A stretch of DNA of 64,000 nucleotides from Chara braunii (lineage: Eukaryota; Streptophyta; Charophyceae; Charales; Characeae), in contig BFEA01000024.1 in assembly GCA_003427395.1 (NCBI GenBank), positions 2,258,006 to 2,322,005 on the forward strand, written 5' to 3'. Under the pieces are notes generated by a model, which was not told the origin of the DNA, searched no databases, and saw only the letters and a program-made list of their open reading frames with translations. The translations under genes were made by a program, and so were the position numbers. Below are positions 33,365 through 43,357 of this stretch, in pieces; the stretch's first letter is position 1; every line of letters starts with the position of its first letter.

Positions 33365-33379
33365 CCGCTCTGATACCAA
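33365..33379 (-). other. Primer-binding site of element C (initiator tRNA-Met type)
   Basis: Minus-strand TTGGTATCAGAGCGG directly abuts the LTR end. TGGTATCAGAGC is the standard plant retroelement site complementary to the 3' end of initiator tRNA-Met. Confidence 0.9.
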
Positions 33380-34696
33380 TGTTATGATCCTGGCCAATTT
33401 CGAGATACACATCCATAAGATAGTACAATGTCGCCCAATTGCGGAAAGGAATGAATGAACTTGAGAGAAGAGAGAGGATTAGAACACATCCATCCGATAG
33501 TACAATGTCGCCCAATTGCAGAAAGGAATGAATGAACTTGAGAGAAGAGAGAGGATTAGAAGAAGAAGAAGAAGTAAGAAAGAAGAAGAAGATGATGTAC
33601 ACCAGCACAGACAAATGACAAGGCTCTTCTTCTTCGCCGAACAATCTCCTCCTCCTTATCTCCCCCTTCTCTTATTCATACAAGAAATAATAATACAATG
33701 TTGAATAGCTGATCCAGAATCAATGTTCGAGTCCCTCTTCTACTGCAGGTATCGCTTGAGGTCCACCATAGCCATGGCCGCCTCCCCCACTCTTCACTCT
33801 CATAGGCCGAGGCTATGGCGGACTACTAGGCCTTGCCCAGATGCCCAAAGGACAACCCAAAGCAGCTATGGCTCCTCTAGCTCAGGCCGCCATGCCCAAC
33901 CCTGCCTTGAAGCTTCTTGGTGTGGCTCTCCCCTGTTGGGGACTCCCTGCTGCAGCGTCCACCAAGGTGATGAAGATGGCTGCCACCATAGCCACGTAAG
34001 TACCCCTGGCGCTCCTCCCCCTTCCTTCCTTCTTCCTCCCTTGTGTCCTTCTCCTTCCTCCCCAGCAGCGCTGCTCCAGCATAGCGCTGCTCCAACCAGC
34101 GCTCCACCAGTGTGTCGCCAAACTTGCACACCGAAAAAGAGGCCGGGCTCTTCGCCCGACTGGGAGATATAGCGGCCTGCTTGCCTCTTCGGGCGGTGAC
34201 TTCCAGNCCGCTCGGCCTTCCAAGCAACCGGTACCTCCTCCCTTTCGGAGGGAAACATCATTGCAGACTCTGATATTGCCCGTACAGGCCCTAGACCCAG
34301 ACTGGTTGGACTGGTATCCACCTAGACCTAACCTACAACTACTGGGCCTCTAAAAATGCCACTTTTGTCTTCTTCTGCTCGGCCTCCAATACCCGCACAT
34401 CTACCCCTTCAGGGTGCGGTACCAGCCTACCCGCTACTTTAGTGTATTTCCTGCTGCAATCCCTCAATGTCACGGCCTCAGGTAAGTACTGGCCCTGAGG
34501 GCCCAATGAACGAGCAAGTGCCCTTGCGGGCCACACACACACACTCAAGCCAACCAGCACTCAAACAGACATGCAGTCCAGCAAGCGTGCACACACAGAC
34601 TTAGTAGCAAGCGGGAAACTCAGCAGGGCATTCAATCTATGGGCAAAACTCATAAATCAGCTCTGCGTTTCAGTCCATGTTTGGACGGGTCATCAA
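33380..34696 (-). mobile_element. 5' LTR of element C
   Basis: 1317 bp. Its outer end at 33410-33560 contains a 77-bp-offset tandem duplication (TAGTACAATGTCGCCCAATT at 33421 and 33498) not present in the left LTR. One N at 34207. Confidence 0.9.
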
Positions 34697-34796
34697 AGAG
34701 AGAGATCCGCGTACTATAGTGAGGTCGCCCATGTAGAAATCGTCCTCATTCTCGTAGCTGAGAGTCGTTCTTCTTTTGTTTTTTTGGTTGTAGGGA
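34697..34796. repeat. GA tract remnant and microsatellite-associated unit
   Basis: AGAGAGAGA is followed by ACTATAGTGAGGTCGCCCATG, GTAGCTGAGAGTCG, a T-run and GGTTGTAGGGACG, the recurring unit described at 13779-14085. It joins directly to LINE-2 coding sequence. Confidence 0.7.
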
Positions 34797-35030
34797 CGCT
34801 GAATGTCCTGGCCAAAGCCCTTGCCTTTAGGATCCTCGACTTGACTAACAAGTGTTTTCACATTGACCAAACGGGCTTCATTCCGGGAAGATACATCCTA
34901 GATAATGTTCTCACCATCAATGAAGCAGCCAATAAAGTCAAAAAAACGAGGATCAACACGGCAATACTCTTCTTCGACTCTGAGAAAGCCTACGTCCAGG
35001 TCAATCGGGCCTTTCTCAATTAAAGTATGG
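34797..35030 (+). pseudogene. LINE-2 RT, N-terminal part
   Basis: LNVLAKALAFRILDLTNKCF is followed by HIDQTGFIPGRYILDN and ILFFDSEKAYVQVNRAFL. The catalytic A-motif Asp is in place (FFDSEKA), though the usual AYD after EK has become AYV. A stop follows at 35023. Confidence 0.9.
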
Positions 35031-35074
35031 AAAAGATGGGAGTAGGGACGGATCCCAGAAAATGGGTACGCATC

Positions 35075-35640
35075 CTGTACAACGACGCTATTGGCTGTGT
35101 GCAAGTCAACGTCCTGCTTTCAAATTGCTACCGAATTTCACGATTCAGTCCGCCAAGGGGATCCACCAGCACCTCCAATTTCCCTGTTTGTCATGGAAGC
35201 AATAGTGTCCTTCCTGTGCAAAGATCCGTCCATACACAGACTACCGGAGATTAACGCAGGTTCAACCCATCATATACATTTCCCAACAGTCATAATGTTT
35301 GCTGACAATCTCACTGTCCTCATACGGGCCTCTGGATCATCCTTCAGTGCTCTAGTAAGAGCTATGGAAGCATTCAGACTAGCATCAGTAATGAAGATCA
35401 ACTGGAAGAAAAGGATCGGATGGTGGTTATCTGAAGAAGAGGCCCCTCTTCTCCAAGGCCTGGAGGCAGCCATGACATGGGATACACCCGATACGCCTAC
35501 CCGGTACCTAGCCATCCTCTTGACGAAAGAAGGTTGGGCCCCTCAAATGACCCAACAGATCAACACGATGGGCAGGTGAGGCAATACATTTACCTCCCTG
35601 CTGGGGCGCGCTTTAGCCATCAACACTTCCATCTTCTCAA
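35075..35640 (+). pseudogene. LINE-2 RT, catalytic palm
   Basis: SVRQGDPPAPPISLFVMEAI (canonical RQGDPLAP block) is at residues 19-38. FADN at residues 70-73 replaces the FADD box, an Asp-to-Asn change at 35307-35309 that should abolish catalysis. KINWKKRIGWW follows, matching the N-x-x-KS block of LINE RTs. Confidence 0.88.
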
Positions 35641-36887
35641 TGATGTGGTATATAACATCTATATGGACAATCCCTGATCACTCAATAAAGGACCTTAACC
35701 GCAAAGCTAGGGCTTACCTGTGGTCAGGAGACCCCAACAAAGAAAATTATATACCAAAAATAGCATGGCACTACATTAAAAGGAAACTCGCTGAACGCGG
35801 TCTTGGTATTATAGATCCCAAACAAGAAACATAAGCTCTACAAATAAAGTGGATCGTCAAACTCATCACCAAACCGGGAACAGCATGGAACAATCTGGCG
35901 CTAGACAGTATAAGAGGGCTAGATCCGGTAACGACACCAGCAAACATGTCTGGCCTATTTTGGGTGATGAACAAAGAATGGATCCCAAAAACAGGCCACA
36001 GAAACCAACAAAGAGGGGGCACCCCCACCGGAACCAAGCCTCCCACACCCTACTGGACTGCACTTCTAACGATTTGGTCGGACATCATGCCGAAGAGAGT
36101 CGGGAAACCAAAGACCAGAAAAGAAGTACTGAGGCAACCTCTATTCGCCAATCCGTGGGTGAGAGACGAAAGTGATCACCCGCTTTTGCTTAAACCCAAT
36201 GGCAAACATTGGCTATCATGGATAAAACACAGGATCTGGAAAGTCTCTCGCAGATGGGACGAAGAGAGGAATGGATGGCTCAGTGATCAGGAACTCGCTA
36301 CCCGTCTCAAGGGGTGCCATTGACATGACGAGAACCTGCAAACAGTTATCAGATGCATCCCGGAGGGATGGAAAGAAATATTAAGAGAGGCACCAACTTG
36401 GAAAACAGGGGAATGAGGAGTCCGGATACAAGAACCGTTCCCATCGACAGCCTACCAATTCTCCCACAAACAGCAGGGCTTGCAAACCTTGGCTGTCTTC
36501 ACAGCCTTTCCAGTCACTCGGACAACGCACAACTCCGTGTCCATTCTTAACAAGGATGTAGAAAGAGTGGTTCTCAATCTGCTCCTCTTCAGGAAAGTAA
36601 GAGTCATCGGTTCATGGCCCAAAACAATTTTCAGGATGGACACAGCAATCCAGGACCTGGAATTCGACCCGGCAGAATGGGCCTGGACACCAGGAAGGAA
36701 CAAAACTGTCAAGACAGATATCCACATACAGGACTACTCAGTCAAACTGGGCTATAGGCTATCCCTTAAAACCAAGGACCCGGACCCCGTAATCAAGAAT
36801 AGATGGTCCAAACTAACGAGTAAGGATGCCAGCCAGATCCCACAAATCCCATGGAAAAAAATTAAATCAGGAGCCTTCAATGGCTAA
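35640..36887 (+). pseudogene. LINE-2 connector region
   Basis: A series of overlapping frames with typical post-RT content: KARAYLWSGDPNKENYIPKI, AWHYIKRKLAERGLGIIDPK (the WxxxxxPKxxGGLGI block), LDSIRGLDPVTTPANMSG, then KLGYRLSLKTKDPDPVIKNR. At least four frame breaks. Confidence 0.8.
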
Positions 36888-37211
36888 TTGCCTACGTGGC
36901 CCTACCGGTTAATCAATGGCTGCACGTCCGGAGACATAAAGAATGATTACAACAGCTCAGAAGTATGTACAGTATGCGCAGATAATGAACCAGAGGACAT
37001 GCTCCTCTGTCTAATATGCTGCAGAGCAGCAACAGAGTACTGGGCCAGGGCATCAGCCCTCTGGGACTCTCTATTCTCGTCTCCCCTCCCTGAACATCCC
37101 GTCCAACTTCTCCTATGGACTAAAATCCCTACCCAGCTGAAAAAGACAAAGAAGATCTGGTTCGGAACGATCAGGAAGGCGACATTATGGACTATCTGGA
37201 AGGAAAGATGA
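36888..37211 (+). pseudogene. LINE-2 zf-RVT-like C-terminal tail
   Basis: VCTVCADNEPEDMLLCLICC at residues 26-45 and RAATEYW resemble the zinc-binding CxxC-ExxxHLL-C-xxxxxW tail of plant L1 proteins, although the usual His is lost. The stop at 37211 is probably near the real end of the protein. Confidence 0.8.
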
Positions 37212-37799
37212 GGCAGGACCATTGAGGGTGCGTCAAACTAAAGGGAAAAGGTGTGGTCGGAAACAAAGACTTTGATTCAGGCAGAGATTCTATGCAAGTG
37301 GCACGAGACAAGACTTTCCCTACCAGACGAGGACTAGCAACAGCGCAGAGCTCAGTTAAAGTTTACCAAGGCCTGGCTGATTGAAGGAAAAGTTGCAGAG
37401 ATAAAGAACTCCTATTTACGGTGGAAGGAATGGCACAACTTGTAAGGAGATAGGAGAAGACCAAGATACCTCACGACCAATGGAGTAGTTCCGCCACAGA
37501 CTACAGTGTCCTATGCTGAGCAACAATGGTATCAGGCATGTACCTTGGAGAGGAAGGAACCTCAGATTCGTGGCTGGAGGCAGATCCTACCACTTCTCTC
37601 ATTTGAATAGGTCTATTTGACAGGCCCAAGAAGGGAACCCGAGAGGAGCAAGTTGGTAGGGCAAGCTGACATTCAATCCTCCCTCAAGGGAGCAATCAAT
37701 GCTGGTCAGGCGTCCTTCAGCCATATGGAAGGAAGCGTGAGTGTGTTTTCTCATATTGTATTCAATCTTGACTTGCCGGGGGAATAAGAACCGGACTAT
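37212..37799 (+). other. LINE-2 3' untranslated region, first part
   Basis: Mostly without open frames. It ends GGGGGAATAAGAACCGGACT before the U6 copy. The same words (GGGGGAATAGGAACCGGACT) begin the short LINE tail at 41326, showing this is a shared 3' end. Confidence 0.8.
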
Positions 37800-37924
37800 G
37801 TCCTTCGGGACATCCGTTAAAATTGGAACGATACAGAGAAGATTAGCGTGCCCCCTGCGCAAGGATGACACGCATAAATCGAGAAATGGTCCATATTAAA
37901 ATTAAAAAAAAAAAAAAAAAAAAA
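37800..37924 (+). pseudogene. U6: Processed U6 spliceosomal snRNA copy with poly(A) tail
   Basis: It starts GTCCTTCGGGACATCCG and holds GATACAGAGAAGATTAGC (the ACAGAGA box that contacts the 5' splice site), CTGCGCAAGGATGACACGC (the AGC/ISL region) and ATAAATCGAGAAATGG at its end. The body is 37800-37897. It then shows TATTAAAATT and an A-run to 37924 in place of the terminal U-run. No plant U6 upstream element or TATA box lies before it. It is therefore a retro-copied pseudogene that inserted into the LINE 3' UTR. Confidence 0.95.
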
Positions 37925-38021
37925 GGAACCATGGAATTGGACTGACGCTCCCCAGAATGTAAAAGGAGCCAGGCACATAACGACCTGTTTTTGTTTATAA
38001 AATAATAATAATAAAAAAAAG
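37925..38021 (+). other. LINE-2 3' end and A-rich tail
   Basis: GGACTGACGCTCCCCAGAAT, AGGAGCCAGG, CCTGTTTTTG and then an AATAATAATAAAAAAAA tail. It continues the 3' UTR interrupted at 37799. Confidence 0.85.
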
Positions 38022-38041
38022 TTGTCTTCATATTGTGCGCG

Positions 38042-38042
<1 letters not shown>

Positions 38043-38085
<43 letters not shown>

Positions 38086-38090
38086 GGAGG
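38043..38090. repeat. (GA)n and G-run
   Basis: A GA run followed by about a dozen G. It is preceded by AAGTTGTCTTCATATTGTGC, part of the microsatellite-associated unit. Confidence 0.9.
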
Positions 38091-39097
38091 AAGGTGGGAG
38101 CAGAGGGGGAGGAAAGCAAGAGAGTGAGAGAGAGAGTACCAAAGTTGAGTGTAGTGTTATGTGCCTGATTGAAACGAGATCCAACATGGCATCCACACGT
38201 TCTCATACACATGTGCAATGACAAGTGACCTTTGGAGGGAGCAATCCACACCACACCGGATGATAAGAATACACAGCGAAAACACACAAATACCGAGAGT
38301 AGAATTGAAATGAAAATCAATTCTAAGGATCAACAGCACGAATTTCCAAGGATCCCAACCACGTTAAGATTTCATCGAAGCATCCGGGAGTCTTTCTTCC
38401 TCCCTCTTCCTCAAGCCCTAGCTATGGTGCTTGCAAGCACCCAACCTATCAAGCCTGCCAATCGCCGCACACCCTCCTAAAACTCCCCCTGCACCACCCA
38501 AGAACCCGCTGCAGATGAAGTGTTCACTCAGCAGGGGAGCGCAGCTCCCAGGATGATGAAGACGAACAGCAACTCGATGAAGATGAAGATCTGCCACGTC
38601 GAAGAAGAACCACTGAAAGTGCAGCTTCGGTGGCAGCTGACCAAACCCCAACAAGCACACAAATACGAGGAAGCGCTCATCGGCACTTGGGCGCTGAGCC
38701 CAGAGCTGTCACCAATGGAGCTGGTCGGCCCCAGCTGTGGCCGCCAGCAGCATGTGGAGAAGATGCCCTGCATACATGCCCACAATAGCGCAGCAGAGAA
38801 GCAACGCGACCTCCATCAAGACCGTGAGAAGAAAAGCAACGAAAAGAACCCCAAACTCGTCGGCCTCTGCCTACTTCTACCTGACTTCCCTAGACCTACA
38901 ATACAGCAGCCACCTACAGACCTATCTGACCATCCAAACAGCGAACATCTACGGCCAAACAGTCACCATCTACCTACATGCATCTAGATTGAAAACTAGA
39001 CAAAGGGGACCCACGGCTAGGACACACAAAAGAAAGACCTACGGGCCCACCGGTTTCCAGAAGGGCAGAAAAGGACAAAACAACAAGGCTGAAAGGC
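38091..39097. other. Gene-free stretch with LTR-like composition
   Basis: It contains a perfect 16-bp palindrome GGTGCTTGCAAGCACC at 38426-38441 and GC-rich blocks of LTR type (GGGCGCTGAGCCCAGAGC near 38691). Its open frames on both strands have no recognisable protein features. Confidence 0.45.
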
Positions 39098-39365
39098 CTA
39101 GGACTACGAACTAGAGACTACTAGCCACAGCTTCAAGGTTCAAGCCCAATAAGGCTCAAAAACAGTCACCACAAACACACTACAGGTCATGGGATCAAGT
39201 CCCGCGTTGACTTCGGCAACTGCAGAAGACGACAAAACAGTAAAGCGTAACGGTCTAAGACTGCCAAATAGAGACTACTAGCTACGGGTCTAAGGATCAC
39301 GCCCAGTAGGGCTCGAAGCTAACCAACCAAACGTACAAATTACAGGTCACGGGATCAAGTCCCGC
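39098..39365 (+). repeat. Two tandem SINE-like units with Pol III B-box-like sequences
   Basis: Two units of about 158 bp. Each has GAGACTACTAGC near its start (39114 and 39271), then a CCCARTARGGCTC block, and ends ACAGGTCAYGGGATCAAGTC. The last block contains GATCAAGTC, which fits the B-box consensus GWTCRANNC and resembles the T-arm of a tRNA. A second B-box fit, GTTCAAGCC, lies at about 39138. A clear A box and a poly(A) or T-run terminator were not found. Confidence 0.45.
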
Positions 39366-39429
39366 AAGGCCCAAACCAAGGAAACAGCAAACACAGTTAG
39401 TGCACAGTCCCACTGGGATACTGCGATTT

Positions 39430-39831
39430 ATTGCAGTAGCAGCGTAGAGTAGCATCGAGGGTAGAGGGTCGAAGTCCAGTAAGCGTAGAGTAGCGTCGTA
39501 GCCATCCAGCATATAAGTCGAGAGTAGCCTTTTTCTTCTGTTTTTTGTCGTAGGGGCGGGGTCGCCCATGTAGCCGTCGTAGTAGCTCTCTCTCTCTCTC
39601 TCTCTCTCTCTCGTAGGTTAGGTGGCCGCAGAAGGCGGGAAAGGAGGCAGGAAGGGAAGGGAAGGTGGGAGCGGAGAGTAGCACGGAGGGTAGGGAAGTT
39701 GGCCGCAGAGGGGGAGGAAGGTGGCCCGAGATGGGGGGCAAAATGGGCAAGGAGGAGAGGGAAGGTGGGCGCAGGGGGAATTTTTTTTCGATGCTGTCGG
39801 TTGCCTCTGTGTAAGGTCGAGTGTAGCCAGC

Positions 39832-39871
<40 letters not shown>
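39430..39871. repeat. TC/GA microsatellite block with GTAGAG-rich repeats
   Basis: (TC)n at about 39588-39613 and (GA)n at about 39834-39870 are separated by G-rich sequence. Flanks carry repeated GCGTAGAGTAGC(A/G)TCG and the GTCGCCCATGTAG unit. No gene. Confidence 0.75.
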
Positions 39872-39875
<4 letters not shown>

Positions 39876-39937
39876 GCAAATTTGATTGTAGAAGGGTACA
39901 GTAGCATCGAGCGTAGAGCGTTGAAGTCCAGTAGCGT

Positions 39938-40055
39938 TCGCCGTTTCTTTCTGGCGCAGCCTGGGAAAAAAATGTTACTTGCATCAACCCCAAGTGTACC
40001 GTTCACCGTTTCTTTTTGGCACAGCCTGGAAAAAAAAATTTAGTTACATCAACCC
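39938..40055. repeat. 65-bp tandem duplication with A-runs
   Basis: CACCGTTTCTTT-TGGC-CAGCCTGG, an A-run of 7-9, then TTACxTxCATCAACCC occurs twice (from about 39938 and 40003). Confidence 0.8.
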
Positions 40056-40071
40056 TGCGCGTTTACCCTTC

Positions 40072-40150
40072 CGATATTGGCCTGGGGAGTGCCGCGTGCC
40101 ATACTAGCGGTCCAAAAATAGCCTGGGGAGTGCCACACGTGGCAATATCG
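40072..40150. repeat. Hairpin with internal repeat
   Basis: CGATATTG at 40072 and CAATATCG at 40143 form the ends. Inside, GCCTGGGGAGTGCC occurs twice (about 40080 and 40120). Confidence 0.6.
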
Positions 40151-41314
40151 AACCAGGGCCTACCGGCCCAGCGGGAATTCACTACTGGCCCAGCGATAGT
40201 CTCCAGAACGATCAACACACAATCTGGACCGCGCGGTTCAACGCCGAAGACGGTTCAGATTGCGAGTTGATGACATCGAAAACGATCAGCAGCCAATCTC
40301 GCCCGTCGCGCCGCAACAAAATGCATGGGCCAGATTGGCTGCTCGTCACAGGCCACCAAATAGCGATTGTTATAATGTAGTGAACTTCTTCTTCTACTGC
40401 AAACATGTCAAACTGCTGCAGAACTTCGACTCGGCAAAATTCAGAAATGGTTTCTGTGAAATTCTCTCCCATCTTTCTGTTCTTCTTCTTCTTTATTTTC
40501 CCTACCCTTTTCTGCGTGGCATTCTTCTCTCATAATGTTGTCTTTCATTTGCTGCTGCTGTTTGTCATTGGTTCATCTGGCTTCATAATGATGTGGTGAG
40601 TCCTGCAACACACCAGCTCAAATGGGCCTGCAGACCAAAGAAACAGCCCCCAGCCCCCACCCCAGGACACACCCTCAAAAATAAATCTGACATTGGAAGT
40701 TTTATTGCAGCATCCGACAGCTCACAGCGAGTGCAGATGCATCACGAAGTCCACGGGAGGTGGGGGGCGGAGGGATTGGGCACTTTTTGGGGTCATCAGG
40801 TTTTCCGGTTAAAACCCCAGAACCAGTCTCACCACGGCCAGTTGCCAACCTAGCCCTGGTTTTTCAGCATTTCAATGGAGATGCTAGGGAACGTCAACAT
40901 ACATTTTACACGTCAGAGCTTACCCACAAATTCACCAGATGTAACCCAGTCACATACTCTTGAGAGTGCATGGACACTCCCACTCGTTGATTTATTGTAG
41001 CCTCGGAATTTGGATAGCAGCGTTGGGTTAGAGGAGCACTGGTTGAGCATATATGACAAAGACCACCTTGAACGGAGAATCGCACGTGATCACCAGGGGA
41101 GTAGTCCACCTCGGAGGAGTGTGCGCGAGAGTTCAAGGTCTTCATCATTCGTACAGTCGCTATTGTCATTATATTAGTACTGAGTTGCACATATCATGGG
41201 AATTCCGGTTGTATCAAAATAGACAGGACACAACCTCCATGAATGAGCACATGACATACGAGAGAGGTGGATGCAAAATCCAGGCACAGTTAGCGCTTTG
41301 AGATTGAAAAAGAA
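40151..41314. other. Gene-free stretch
   Basis: Nothing beyond low-complexity C/T tracts was recognised. Open frames are short and without motifs. Confidence 0.45.
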
Positions 41315-41493
41315 AGATGACAGAAGGGGGAATAGGAACCGGACTGACGCTCCCCAGAATAGAAGGAGCCAGGACCATAAGGCCTGTTTAAAAAAAAAAA
41401 AANNNNNNNNNNNNNNNNNNNNNNNNNNNNNNNNNNNNNNNNNNNNNNNNNNNNNNAAAGAAAGAAAGAAAGAAAGAAAGATAGATGACAGAA
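41315..41493 (+). mobile_element. Extremely 5'-truncated LINE tail with target duplication
   Basis: AGATGACAGAA at 41315-41325 and again at 41483-41493 flank a segment that begins GGGGGAATAGGAACCGGACT and ends GGCCTGTTT plus an A-run, an N gap (41403-41456) and a (GAAA)n tract. The 75-bp body matches the 3' end of LINE-2 without the U6 insertion. It is either a severely truncated LINE or a SINE sharing the LINE tail. Confidence 0.85.
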
Positions 41494-41511
41494 AAACGCC
41501 ATGATACTATT

Positions 41512-41892
41512 GATTGGACCGGACAAATTTCGGCCAGTCGCCAGTCCGTCCTTATCAGGGATTGTAGTATTGTCCTGGACAACAAATTCAAGGCACAAAC
41601 ACACAGATACTTGTACGATGGAAATCATTGCCAATTTCTCTGTATCTGTTATCATGCCACCTGCTTGCTCAATGATTTTTGTCCCAGGATTTTTCAGCTC
41701 CTGCGATTGGACCCCACAAATTTTGGCCAGTCACCAGTCCGGCCTTATCAGGGATCATAGTGTTGTACCTGGCAATGATCGTTGACGACAAGTTCAAGAC
41801 ACAAACACACACTCCTACGACGGAAACCATTGCCAATTTCACTCTACCTGCTTGCTCAATGATTTGTGTCCCAGGATATTACAGCTCCTAGC
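41512..41892 (+). repeat. 193-bp tandem duplication
   Basis: Two units start GATTGGACC at 41512 and 41705. They share GGCCAGTC-CCAGTCCG, TTGCCAATTTC, CTGCTTGCTCAATGATTT and GTCCCAGGAT blocks. No coding meaning seen. Confidence 0.9.
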
Positions 41893-42734
41893 TAAACAGA
41901 GCATGCGTGCAGGCACACACAGGCACGCATGAGTGCATCCACACACACACGCACACAGAATGAGAAGAATAAAGGAGCCAAAGTCAGTAGAAGAATAAAG
42001 GAGCCCTACCAAAAGAACTCCCCTTGGTGGACGTGCTCCAAGCCTGGCATATCTTTCAGGATTCCTCAAGAACTCCTGCCCATCCATGCACACAGACACA
42101 CACCAGAATAATCAGCTATTTGCATGATACCATGATTTGTGATCTCCAAGCTACAAGCAACAAACAGACTTTCCTTCATTCCGTAGTGAACTGTTCATGA
42201 AGAGCATTTCTCCACGCATCTAACCCTTCACAGGAAAGTAAGGCTGCCAGTCAGGAAAAGGCATCATTTTTTCCTACGACACCAGATCTGGTGCCAGGGT
42301 GGCCCCTGGTTGCCCGGATGCCCATAACGGGCCCTCACATACTAGGTTACTTGTTGCGGCTCCGCCTGCAAAATACCCAGGATGGCAAGCCCCCGAAGAG
42401 CCCCAGCATGAAAAAGAAAAGAATATGTAAATCAACAAATTTAGAAATGTATAAAAATCCTAGCTTAAATGTTGCGGCTCCGCACGGAACAAACATGGGA
42501 ATTTTGCAAACAAAAGCCAAGAGCATGAAGAGTGTGGTGGCCTGTGTGCATCTGGTCAGCAACTGGCCTGTTCTGCCCAAAATATTTTCTTATCTACTAC
42601 CTTGTCAGCACATCTCTTCCATGGTGCTTAAGAAGTATTCTCTTTCCACTTTTATTTCCTTTTCTGTGCCAAACAATAAAAGCAAGCCACTCAGAAACGA
42701 CCTCTCTCTCTGTGGCATACTCAGCTCCACACGG
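41893..42734. other. Gene-free stretch
   Basis: A (CA)-rich segment at 41905-41960. TTGCGGCTCCGC occurs at about 42353 and 42472, each a part of a degenerate repeat. No gene supported. Confidence 0.45.
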
Positions 42735-42979
42735 GCCCGCAGGGCCCGCACAGGTAGGAGTAGGGGTAGGTCCGTTTAGGCCAAGCATTAGTAGGCCGGA
42801 GCGCGTCCTTGGTTAGCACCAGGCCCAGTTAGGCCCAGTCACGCAGACCCCGATTCGGGTCTGCAGCAGTTAGGCGCCAAGTAAGGCACAGGCCCTGGGC
42901 GCCGTTCGTTTGGGCGCCAACCATCGGGCGCCGAGTTTAGGCGCCAGGACTTTTCACTCAGGTCACTACCTGAGGTCGA

Positions 42980-43012
42980 ACCAGCGCTATATATAGCTGG
43001 TCAGCCTCAGTT
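42980..43012 (+). promoter_or_regulatory. Core promoter of the 42735-43760 LTR
   Basis: AGCGCTATATATAGCTGGTC followed by CAGCCTCAGTTTGAG. Same layout as the promoters near 115, 3155, 12440 and 44418. Confidence 0.55.
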
Positions 43013-43281
43013 TGAGTAGGCATTCTTCAGGCATTCGTGGGGGTACTCAGTAGCAGTAGCTGTAGTCAATGATAGGATGGCAGTGGTCTTCCAGCGCTGG
43101 GCGCTGCGTTAGGACTTAGGCCACGAGCTAGCGCTGCAGCGGAGGTTGGAGGGAGACTGGCTATGGCGGAGGCCAGGGAGACTGACCTGACGACTTACCT
43201 GTGATGCCATCGTTCCAGCTTCGTCTTCAGTTGGTTCACACCTTGCATCAAGGCGATACCTTCTCACAGGTCAGTGCCTGG

Positions 43282-43288
<7 letters not shown>

Positions 43289-43354
<66 letters not shown>
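43289..43354. repeat. (GA)n microsatellite
   Basis: About 33 GA units, at the same LTR position as the (TC)n at 12072-12134. Confidence 0.95.

Positions 43355-43357
<3 letters not shown>

Larger units (their letters stand above)
23136..34696 (-). mobile_element. Element C: full-length Ty3/gypsy retrotransposon, inactive
   Basis: LTRs at 23136-24483 and 33380-34696 both start TGTTATGRTCCTGGCCAATT. They end at CGGGTCATC(AC)A. AGAGA precedes the left copy (23131-23135) and follows the right copy (34697-34701), as expected for a 5-bp duplication in a GA tract. The initiator-Met primer site abuts the right LTR, so the element runs on the minus strand. Gag to integrase are present but broken, and a further related LTR sits in the leader. 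Confidence 0.9.
34797..38021 (+). mobile_element. LINE-2: 5'-truncated non-LTR retrotransposon with interrupted 3' UTR
   Basis: It starts inside the RT domain, so the endonuclease and all upstream parts are missing, as is typical of aborted target-primed reverse transcription. RT, connector and zinc-finger tail follow. The 3' UTR is split by a U6 snRNA copy at 37800-37924, resumes at 37925, and ends in CCTGTTTTTG and an A-rich tail (ATAATAATAATAAAAAAAAG). Confidence 0.88.

Noticed and set aside
37800-37897. A functional U6 snRNA gene
   Set aside because: No upstream sequence element or TATA box at the expected places, no terminal T-run, and a poly(A) tail instead.
42291-42779. Frames with TTGCGGCTCCGC repeats as a gene
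   Set aside because: Short, repetitive and not conserved in frame between the two repeats.
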